Origin: Clostridiales bacterium
GTDB taxonomy: Bacteria; Bacillota; Clostridia; Christensenellales; CAG-138
Assembly (NCBI GenBank): GCA_004558825.1
Contig: SFDB01000001.1
Span: 124,001 to 188,000, forward strand
Direction of reading: 5' to 3'
Length of the DNA: 64,000 bases
The notes beneath the pieces are model-generated. The model ran no database searches. It saw nothing but the letters and a program-made list of their open reading frames with translations, and had not been told where the DNA came from. A program made the position numbers and the translations under genes. Positions 8,682-15,018 of the stretch are shown here, piece after piece; positions within the stretch are counted from its first letter, which is position 1, and each line of letters begins with the position of its first letter.

Positions 8682-8710
8682 ATTATAGCATGGCTCTTTC
8701 GTCGTGTAAA
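8682..8710 (-). promoter_or_regulatory. Strong promoter of rpsO
   Basis: TTTACA and TATAAT separated by 17 bases with a TGC extended -10 on the minus strand. The predicted start point is about 83 bases before the rpsO ATG. Confidence 0.8.
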
Positions 8711-8782
8711 CATATATTTTCTCGAATTTTACATGTTTTCACGCTATTCCCGGAACAACGCACGCCTTGGTCAAAAACGGTC

Positions 8783-9925
8783 TTACACGCTCTCCGGGTA
8801 TATATACACGCGCTGCGCCCTATCCGTCACAAGACACGTCAGCTCGTAATTTATTGTGCCCACTATTTGTGACGCTTCCTCCATGCTCATCGCGCCCTCG
8901 CCGAGCAGCGTCACCTCGTCGCCTCGTTCCACTTCGATATCCGTCGCGTCAAGTATCATCATATCCATGCATATGCGCCCTATCTGTCTGCATCGTTTGC
9001 CGTTCACGACAGCATATGTGCTATTTGAAAGCCGCCTCGGATACCCGTCCGCATATCCCACCGTAACGACCGCCGTTTTTGTCTCACGCTCGGTCTTATA
9101 TGTTCTGTCGTAGCTCACTGTCGTGCCTGCGGGCAGGAAGCGTACCTGACCTACGCGCGATTTAAGAGTCATAACAGGTTTCAGCAAACCGCTGCTGTTC
9201 GGCATACTGTCGGGATAAAGGCCGTAAAGCATTATCCCCTCGCGAACCATATCAAACCGTGCTTCGGGATAATACATTATCCCCGCGCTGTTAGACGCGT
9301 GGCACGTCTCGATGTGTATGCCGCGCGCCTCAAGGCCGTCGCGCACCGCATTGAAATATCCTATCTGGCTTCTTGTGTATTCGTCCTCGTTCGGCGAATC
9401 GGCCACAGAAAGGTGCGTGTACATTCCGACGACGTTTATGTTTTCAAGCTTAGTTATACGCTCTGCAGCGTCAATGGCACTCTTAACATGCTCGTCTCCT
9501 CTGGCGAGCACGCCGGAGCGCGACATTCCCGTATCTATCTTAATATGTACGCTTACCGTTACGCCTGCTTCCTTCGCCGCTGCGCTGAGCTCCCGCGCCG
9601 CCTCCTCGTCTACCGCCGTCTGCTCTATATGCAAATCCGCAAGCGTTTTCGCATACTCGCACGGTGTATGCCCGAGCACCAGCACAGGCAGCGTTATGCC
9701 GTTTTCGCGCAGCTCTACGGCTTCGCTCAGACATGCGACCGCGAACGCATCGGCGCCGTTTTCCTGTAGAAACCTGCCGCAGACCACCGCCCCGTGTCCG
9801 TAGGCGTTCGCTTTTATCACGCACATAACCTTCACGCCTGTCCTCTTGGCAATGTCAAGGTTATGCTTCATTGCCCCGAGATCGATTTGAGCCCATGTGC
9901 GAGCCTTTTCGTCGATACCATACAT
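8783..9925 (-). CDS. alr: Alanine racemase
   Basis: PLP enzyme that interconverts L- and D-alanine for peptidoglycan. The 380 residues have the PLP lysine in VIKANAYGHGA and the second catalytic tyrosine near VSYDRTY, with the family motif GYADGYPRRLSN. I chose the ATG at 9925 because AGGGGGGAGAAAA lies directly upstream; the open frame before it covers the argF terminator. No clear own promoter was seen, so it may be read through from the ornithine operon or from a weak promoter. Confidence 0.96.
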   Translation of the reverse strand: MYGIDEKARTWAQIDLGAMKHNLDIAKRTGVKVMCVIKANAYGHGAVVCGRFLQENGADAFAVACLSEAVELRENGITLPVLVLGHTPCEYAKTLADLHIEQTAVDEEAARELSAAAKEAGVTVSVHIKIDTGMSRSGVLARGDEHVKSAIDAAERITKLENINVVGMYTHLSVADSPNEDEYTRSQIGYFNAVRDGLEARGIHIETCHASNSAGIMYYPEARFDMVREGIMLYGLYPDSMPNSSGLLKPVMTLKSRVGQVRFLPAGTTVSYDRTYKTERETKTAVVTVGYADGYPRRLSNSTYAVVNGKRCRQIGRICMDMMILDATDIEVERGDEVTLLGEGAMSMEEASQIVGTINYELTCLVTDRAQRVYIYPESV

Positions 9926-9958
9926 ATTTTTCTCCCCCCTTGCACGCATGTCAAGCAC

Positions 9959-9994
9959 AAAGCCCCGAGTTCCTATTTCGTTGGAAATCGGGGC
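9959..9994 (-). terminator. Terminator of argF
   Basis: Minus strand stem of 12 bp with one mismatch (arms GCCCCGATTTCC and GGAACTCGGGGC), followed by TTTGTGCTT. It lies 30 bases after the argF stop. Confidence 0.75.
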
Positions 9995-10024
9995 CCGACC
10001 TCGCATTTGAGATGCGTATCGCAG

Positions 10025-11017
10025 TTATTGCTTGCCGATGGTTGCCACCATAACGGCCTTTATGGTGTGCATACGGTTCTCGGCTTCATCGAATACCTTG
10101 GAATGCTTGGAGCGGAACACCTCGTCCGTAACCTCCATCTCTTTGATGCCGAACTTCTCATAAATGTCCTTGCCGACCGATGTCTCAAGGTCGTGGAAGG
10201 ACGGCAGGCAGTGGAGGAATATAACCTCGGGGTTGCCCGTCTTCGCAAGCATATCCATCGTTACGCGATACGGCGTAAGGAGCTTTATGCGCTCTTCGAA
10301 CTGAGCCTCTTCGCCCATCGATACCCAAACGTCCGTATAGATGGCATCTGCGCCCTTAACATCGTCAATGTTTTCGGAGAAGCTGATGCGAGCGCCCGTC
10401 TCCTTAGCGACCTCGTTCATTGCCTCAACAAGCTTTTCATCGGGGAAAAGGCTCTTGGGGGCGATGCCTACAAACTCCATGCCCATCTTTGCCGCGCCTA
10501 TCATGAGCGAATTGCCCATGTTGTTGCGTGCATCGCCGACGTATACAAGCTTGACCTTGTTTATCGGCTTATGAACATGCTCTTCTATTGTCATGAAATC
10601 TGCAAGTATCTGCGTCGGATGATACATGTCCGTGAGGCCGTTCCATACGGGAACGCCCGCATGCTTCGCAAGAAGCTCGACGACTTCCTGCTTGAAGCCG
10701 CGGTACTCTATGCCGTCGTAGAAGCGGCCGAGAACCTTAGCTGTATCCTCAAGCGATTCCTTCTTGCCCATCTGGCTGTTTGAAAGGAACGTAACCTGTG
10801 CGCCCTCGTCATATGCCGCGACTTCAAAAGCACAGCGTGTGCGCGTCGACGTCTTGTCAAAGAGCAGAACTATGTTCTTGCCCTCGAGCAGCTTATTGCG
10901 GATTCCGAGGCGCTTTTTTGTTTTGAGCTCGTGCGAAAGATCGAGCATGTAACGTATCTCCTCCGGGGTAAAATCCCTGAGGGTAAGGAAGTTGCGTCCT
11001 TTAAGATTAACAGGCAT
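10025..11017 (-). CDS. argF: Ornithine carbamoyltransferase
   Basis: Catalyses carbamoyl phosphate + L-ornithine to citrulline + phosphate, or the reverse in arginine breakdown. The 330 residues show the carbamoyl-phosphate loop STRTRCAFE, the HPTQ motif (YHPTQILADF) and the ornithine loop HCLPSFHD (usually HCLPAFHD). Whether it is anabolic (ArgF) or catabolic (ArcB) is unclear: no arcA, arcC or arg biosynthesis gene is in the window. It sits 26 bp downstream of the ornithine racemase gene, so the operon acts on ornithine; a terminator follows. Confidence 0.93.
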   Translation of the reverse strand: MPVNLKGRNFLTLRDFTPEEIRYMLDLSHELKTKKRLGIRNKLLEGKNIVLLFDKTSTRTRCAFEVAAYDEGAQVTFLSNSQMGKKESLEDTAKVLGRFYDGIEYRGFKQEVVELLAKHAGVPVWNGLTDMYHPTQILADFMTIEEHVHKPINKVKLVYVGDARNNMGNSLMIGAAKMGMEFVGIAPKSLFPDEKLVEAMNEVAKETGARISFSENIDDVKGADAIYTDVWVSMGEEAQFEERIKLLTPYRVTMDMLAKTGNPEVIFLHCLPSFHDLETSVGKDIYEKFGIKEMEVTDEVFRSKHSKVFDEAENRMHTIKAVMVATIGKQ

Positions 11018-11043
11018 TTTGGGTTTTCTCCTTTATTATAATG

Positions 11044-12108
11044 TTATTCAACATATTCGCGCTTAACATACTTGCTTGTGCAGAGCCTGAGCAATGCGCC
11101 GTACGCAGGTATGAAATCAAGCACATCGCCTACATTGTAGCCGCTTGATTTTGTCAAGTCAACAATTAAATGGTCTGAGCTTGCGCCGATTATATCGATT
11201 TTTTCGTCAAGCGGCCTTAAGCCGTCCGCGTCGACGTCCTGTCTGCCTATCGCAAGTATGGCGCGCAGCATTTCGCCCTTATCCTCGAATGACACTGTTT
11301 CGCCGAAGGCGTTCATGCCGCTAGTGCCCATGGGCTTGCTCGGCTTGCGCTTAAGCTCTACTATCTGCGCCTTCAAAACAAACGCATCGTCATAAAGCCC
11401 CGAAACGGGAAGTCCCGTAGAAGTGTCGTTGCTTAGTGTGAACGATTCACCGAGGCGCAGATTGTTTATGCCGCTCGGTATCCTGTCAGATAAAAGCATT
11501 GTAAGGCTGCTTGAGTTCCCTCCCGAAACAAAAGGAAGCTCTATGCCGAAACGCCCACGAATTTCCCGGGAAATTTTTACAAGCTCACCCAAATTGTTCT
11601 CATCGGGCAGTATGCCGCCGTAGCAGGTGAGGTTCGTCCCGATTCCGAAAGGCACAAGATTGCTTTCATCCATGACCGCCTTTACCGTGTCAAATATCTC
11701 ATCGCGGTTTTCAAAGAATATTCCCTCGCGCAGATCGCCGAGATCTATCATTATTACGACCTTATGAAGCCTTTGCGCTTTTTTTGCCGCAGCGCCCAAG
11801 AGCCTTATAGTGCTTATTTCCGACTGAAGGCTTATATCGGCGCACCGAACGACGCGCTCGACCTCGCAGGGCATAGATATCCGCAGAAGCATTTTCTCCC
11901 TGTCGGTCTTTATCGATTCAAGGTTTTCGACGCGTGAATCGGCGATATAATCAGCGCTGCTCACGTTTATCACATCCACTATGCGCGGGTCGGCACAGAA
12001 CACCTTTGTCACAATGGCCGTCGATATGCCTCTCGCGCGGCACATGTCGTTCAGCGTTTCAAGGTTGTGCTTCAGCTTTGAAAGATTGATACTCAAAAGC
12101 GGATACAT
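11044..12108 (-). CDS. orr: Ornithine racemase, alanine racemase-like PLP enzyme
   Basis: Member of the alanine-racemase-fold family typified by the ornithine racemase of clostridial ornithine fermentation. The 354 residues have an N-terminal PLP lysine in IVTKVFCADP rather than the VKANAYGHG of true Alr, then the substrate loop region with NLTCYGGILP and FVSGGNSSSL. I chose the ATG at 12108, with GGAGGAACAAC directly before it. It lies between the eda-like gene (17-bp gap) and argF (26-bp gap). Racemisation of ornithine is inferred from family and neighbour; other basic amino acids are possible. Confidence 0.85.
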   Translation of the reverse strand: MYPLLSINLSKLKHNLETLNDMCRARGISTAIVTKVFCADPRIVDVINVSSADYIADSRVENLESIKTDREKMLLRISMPCEVERVVRCADISLQSEISTIRLLGAAAKKAQRLHKVVIMIDLGDLREGIFFENRDEIFDTVKAVMDESNLVPFGIGTNLTCYGGILPDENNLGELVKISREIRGRFGIELPFVSGGNSSSLTMLLSDRIPSGINNLRLGESFTLSNDTSTGLPVSGLYDDAFVLKAQIVELKRKPSKPMGTSGMNAFGETVSFEDKGEMLRAILAIGRQDVDADGLRPLDEKIDIIGASSDHLIVDLTKSSGYNVGDVLDFIPAYGALLRLCTSKYVKREYVE

Positions 12109-12125
12109 TGTTGTTCCTCCATGTG

Positions 12126-12764
12126 TTAAGCGTTCAAAGCGCCGAAATAGCGCTTGCAATTCTGCGTTATATCCTCATACCGGCAATTCTTTATCTCTTC
12201 GGTGCTCGCAAGCCCGGAGCTTATTCCGAACGCGCATGCGCCCGCATTTTTGAACGCGGCAATATTGTTCTCGGTTATGTTTCCTACCGCAGCAATGGGT
12301 ATGTGCGGCATGGGGCCTCTGATGGCCTTTAGATACTCTGCGCCCATAAGACCTGCGGGAAAAAGCTTTACGGCATCCGCGCCCGCAGCATATGCGCGCG
12401 CCACCTCCGTGGGCGTGAGCGCACCGGGTATTGCCGTGAGCGAAAGCTCCTTTGCCCGTGCTATCAGCCGCTCGTCCGTATTTGGCGCAACTATGAACTC
12501 GGCGCCCGCCATCTTCGCCGTTTCGAGCTGTTCAACAGTCATCACCGTACCGGCTCCGAGCGTTATCGAGCTTCCCAGAGCGTCACGGAGCGCGCATATC
12601 GACTCCGCCGTGTCAAGCAAGCGGCCGTTTTGCACGAACGTCACTTCGAGCGCACGCACCCCGCCGCGAATAAGCGCTTGCGCCACACCTGTCAGCCTGT
12701 TGGCCGGCACCGCACGAAGTATGGCGAATATTCTGCTGTCGATTATCGCGTCAAGTGTGTTCAT
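12126..12764 (-). CDS. eda: 2-keto-3-deoxy-6-phosphogluconate aldolase family protein
   Basis: Class I aldolase of the KDPG/KHG family, which cleaves 2-keto-3-deoxy sugar phosphates or 4-hydroxy-2-oxoglutarate to pyruvate plus an aldehyde. The 212-residue barrel has the catalytic Glu in ALEVTF, the phosphate loop GAGTVMT and the Schiff-base lysine in AVKLFPAGLMG. The ATG at 12764 has GGAGG 7 bases upstream; a TTG two codons earlier is less likely. It is the first gene of a three-gene operon with two ornithine enzymes, an unusual company, so the true substrate may differ from KDPG. Confidence 0.88.
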   Translation of the reverse strand: MNTLDAIIDSRIFAILRAVPANRLTGVAQALIRGGVRALEVTFVQNGRLLDTAESICALRDALGSSITLGAGTVMTVEQLETAKMAGAEFIVAPNTDERLIARAKELSLTAIPGALTPTEVARAYAAGADAVKLFPAGLMGAEYLKAIRGPMPHIPIAAVGNITENNIAAFKNAGACAFGISSGLASTEEIKNCRYEDITQNCKRYFGALNA

Positions 12765-12782
12765 TCTCAATCCTCCGCGCCT

Positions 12783-12810
12783 ATTTTACCACAACCTGCT
12801 GCCAAAGCAA
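12783..12810 (-). promoter_or_regulatory. Promoter of the eda-orr-argF operon
   Basis: TTGCTT and TAAAAT separated by 16 bases, with TGG before the -10 (extended -10), between the zapA terminator and the eda start. Confidence 0.55.
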
Positions 12811-12823
12811 CCTTATAGATAAT

Positions 12824-12848
12824 AAAAAGAGACGCCGACCGACGCCTC
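12824..12848 (-). terminator. Terminator of zapA
   Basis: Minus strand 8-bp stem (GAGGCGTC with GGCGTCTC, two G-U pairs, GGTC loop) directly followed by TTTTTATT. Confidence 0.75.
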
Positions 12849-12880
12849 AACAGGCAATATATTCCATACATAGCACGCAT

Positions 12881-13204
12881 TTATACGTTTGCGGGTGTTT
12901 TTGTGTCGAACGGGCGCTTTACCGGCATGGTCGGAGCCGATGCACGGCTCGGCATGTCTCTCAAGGCCGAAATGCGGGAATCGAGAGCCTCGTAATTCTC
13001 TTTCAGCTTATGATACTCGTCCGCCATCGAAAGCATCGCAAGAAGAATAGAGTTATTCACGCTTAGCGCGGGATACTGCGACTGCACCTCGGCTATCTGT
13101 GAGTTGATATACCTTGACAGCGACTCCATATACTCGGCAGTCTCATTGACCTTGAGCTTAAATTCCTGCCCCGCGATATTAACGGTGACCCTTGTTTTTT
13201 CCAT
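12881..13204 (-). CDS. zapA: Cell division protein ZapA family
   Basis: ZapA bundles FtsZ filaments at mid-cell. The 107-residue protein begins MEKTRVTVNIAGQEFKLKV, the usual beta-hairpin of ZapA. A helical region with SRYINSQI and a coiled coil to about residue 85 follow, then a short disordered tail rich in Pro and Ala. I chose the ATG at 13204; the frame continues upstream through the promoter, so the longer version is not real. The ribosome binding site is weak (GGTGG). Its promoter carries two NrdR-like boxes, which would tie division to deoxynucleotide supply. Confidence 0.88.
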   Translation of the reverse strand: MEKTRVTVNIAGQEFKLKVNETAEYMESLSRYINSQIAEVQSQYPALSVNNSILLAMLSMADEYHKLKENYEALDSRISALRDMPSRASAPTMPVKRPFDTKTPANV

Positions 13205-13265
13205 CAAACACACCACCCAAGCATTCGATTGCGCAGACAAACGCAAATCATTATATTTTAACCAA

Positions 13266-13294
13266 ATTATACTATATGTTGTGGTACATTGCAA
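13266..13294 (-). promoter_or_regulatory. Promoter of zapA
   Basis: TTGCAA and a perfect TATAAT are separated by 17 bases on the minus strand, about 60 bases before the zapA ATG. The -10 overlaps the proximal NrdR-like box and the -35 lies between the two boxes. Confidence 0.8.
13269..13284. promoter_or_regulatory. Proximal NrdR-like box
   Basis: ATACTATATGTTGTGG matches 13 of 16 positions of the NrdR consensus acaCwAtATaTwGtgt as I recall it, with all the strongly conserved positions kept. It overlaps the zapA -10. Confidence 0.6.
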
Positions 13295-13300
13295 TATTAA

Positions 13301-13316
13301 ATACTATAAATTGTGG
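13301..13316. promoter_or_regulatory. Distal NrdR-like box
   Basis: ATACTATAAATTGTGG is 14/16 identical to the proximal box and starts exactly 32 bp from it, three helical turns, the usual spacing of tandem NrdR boxes. It lies just upstream of the zapA -35. Confidence 0.6.
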
Positions 13317-13326
13317 TAAAAGTACA

Positions 13327-14289
13327 TTATTGTTCATTAAAAAGATCCGGAACGTCACTAAGCCCGAGCGCCCTAAGCACCGAAGTGAAGTATTCGGGCA
13401 GCGGCGCGAAAAATGCCATACGCTCGCCCGTTCTCGGATGCGTCAGCTCAAGGCGGACGGCGTGAAGCATCTGGCCGTCTGTCTTAAAGCGACAGGTTCG
13501 CGCTCCGTATACGTCGTCGCCGGTTACGGGATGCTTTATATACGCCATGTGTACGCGTATCTGATGAGTGCGGCCCGTTTCGAGCTTCACCTTCAAAAGC
13601 GTATAGTCGCCGAATCTATGCAGCACGCTCCAGTGCGTCACCGCCTCCCTGCCGCTTCCGTCGTCAACTACGGCCATTCGCTTTCTGTCCGTCCTGTGGC
13701 GGCCTATCGGCGCATCGATAGTACCGCAGTCCTCCTTCAGGTTGCCGTCGACGAGCGCTACATACGTCCTGTACGCCGAGTGCTCCTTTATCTGCGCGGC
13801 AAGCGAATTGTGCGCAAAGTCATTCTTCGCTATCACAATAAGCCCCGACGTAAGCTTGTCTATTCTATGAACTATGCCCGGACGCAGCTCTCCTCCTATA
13901 CCCGAAAGGTCTTTCACATGATACATCAGAGCGTTCACGAGCGTCCCCGAGGGATTGCCCGGCGCAGGATGAACAACCATGCTCTTCGGCTTGTCGATGA
14001 CAGCTATATCGGCATCCTGATACACTATAGACAGCGGTATGTCTTCGGCGGCAAGCTCCGTCACCGCAGGCGGCGGCAGCACTATCTCGACGCAGTCGCC
14101 CTGTCGCAGCTTCGTGTTCGCCTTGCCGACAGACCCGTTCACGAGCACATCGCCCTGCGCTATCCGCTTCTGCATAAACGAGCGCGTGTTTCCGCCTACG
14201 CGTGCGCAAAACACATCGAGCCGCTCACCCGATGTGTCCGCCTCCACCTCTAATCGCTCATAAAGCTCGTTATCCTCTGCCGCTGTCAC
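13327..14289 (-). CDS. RluA/RluD-family 23S rRNA pseudouridine synthase
   Basis: Converts uridines in 23S rRNA to pseudouridine. The protein has an N-terminal S4 RNA-binding domain (FMQKRIAQGDVLVNG) and the catalytic domain with the aspartate in GIVHRIDKLTSGL and the motif GRTHQIRVHMAYI. The open frame reaches a TTG at 14367, deep within lspA. A GTG at 14289 gives 320 residues, normal for RluD, and a 20-bp overlap with lspA, so I prefer it. The stop lies just upstream of the zapA control region with no terminator seen. The exact target (RluD or other) cannot be told. Confidence 0.88.
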   Translation of the reverse strand: MTAAEDNELYERLEVEADTSGERLDVFCARVGGNTRSFMQKRIAQGDVLVNGSVGKANTKLRQGDCVEIVLPPPAVTELAAEDIPLSIVYQDADIAVIDKPKSMVVHPAPGNPSGTLVNALMYHVKDLSGIGGELRPGIVHRIDKLTSGLIVIAKNDFAHNSLAAQIKEHSAYRTYVALVDGNLKEDCGTIDAPIGRHRTDRKRMAVVDDGSGREAVTHWSVLHRFGDYTLLKVKLETGRTHQIRVHMAYIKHPVTGDDVYGARTCRFKTDGQMLHAVRLELTHPRTGERMAFFAPLPEYFTSVLRALGLSDVPDLFNEQ

Positions 14290-14839
14290 CGTTTCCGCTT
14301 TCCCTGTCGGCGGAGTCCTTACCGCCGTTCCTCTTTTTCTTTTCTCGTTCCCCGTCAATCGAGTCAAAATATTCCTTGCCCTTTTTTGTGAAAAGCAGGC
14401 TTATTCCCGTAAGCGCCGCGCCTATGCAGACCGCACTGTCCGCTATGTTGAACACGGCGAAGTTTATGAGCGTAAAGCTAAGCATGTCGCGGACATAGCC
14501 GAGCCATATTCTGTCTATCATGTTGCCCACCGCGCCCGCAAGTATGAGCGCTATGCCCGCCCGCGCGAGCACAGGCATGGCTACGGGTTTGCGCTTACGC
14601 TGCGATATGAGCAGCCATATCATGAGCACAATGGATATAGACGTTATAACCAAAAAAACTATGCGTTTGTTCTGAAGCATTCCAAACGCTGCGCCCCTGT
14701 TTTCAACATATGTAAAATGGAACACGCCCTCCCAAAGCGGGTAGGTGCTGTCCGCAAGCGTAGGAAGTATCTTAGCCGCAATCGCCTTTGTTGCCTGATC
14801 TGCCGCGATGACAAGCACGACTATCAGTATTTCGAGCAT
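14270..14839 (-). CDS. lspA: Lipoprotein signal peptidase (signal peptidase II)
   Basis: Membrane aspartyl protease that cleaves signal peptides of lipoproteins after lipidation. The 189 residues have four membrane segments and the family boxes VENRGAAFG, GAVGNMIDRI and FNIADSAVCIG, which hold the two catalytic aspartates. The C-terminus has an extra charged tail of about 35 residues rich in Lys, Glu, Asp and Gly. The ATG at 14839 has GGAGACATTAT upstream. It is co-transcribed with the RluD-type gene; its substrates include the lipoproteins encoded in this window. Confidence 0.97.
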   Translation of the reverse strand: MLEILIVVLVIAADQATKAIAAKILPTLADSTYPLWEGVFHFTYVENRGAAFGMLQNKRIVFLVITSISIVLMIWLLISQRKRKPVAMPVLARAGIALILAGAVGNMIDRIWLGYVRDMLSFTLINFAVFNIADSAVCIGAALTGISLLFTKKGKEYFDSIDGEREKKKRNGGKDSADRESGNGDSGRG

Positions 14840-14867
14840 ATAATGTCTCCTTGCGTTGATTTGCGTA

Positions 14868-14876
14868 ATTATACCA
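14868..14876 (-). promoter_or_regulatory. Extended -10 promoter of lspA
   Basis: TGGTATAAT on the minus strand, 28 bases before the lspA ATG. A TTGACG lies 14 bases upstream of the -10, too close for a normal -35. Confidence 0.6.
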
Positions 14877-14946
14877 TACTTTCGCAGCGTCAAAAACCCT
14901 CGTATATGAACAAAGCGTCAAATATGCATCCGCGCGGCGCTTTAAG

Positions 14947-14975
14947 TTGTAATTCGAGCATGATTTTGTTATCAT
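14947..14975 (+). promoter_or_regulatory. Promoter of polA
   Basis: TTGTAA and TATCAT separated by 17 bases, about 40 bases before the polA start. It diverges from the lspA promoter. Confidence 0.55.
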
Positions 14976-15018
14976 AATCTTATAAGACGCTCCGTTCTCG
15001 GGGCAAAAAGAGGTAATC

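Noticed and set aside
9949..9954. Perfect TTGACA upstream of alr
   Set aside because: The matching -10 position is AAAAAT and would place the RNA start after the ribosome binding site, so it is unlikely to be the alr promoter.
13327..14367. Longer start (TTG at 14367) for the RluD-type gene
   Set aside because: It would overlap lspA by 98 bp and add 26 residues that do not belong to the family.
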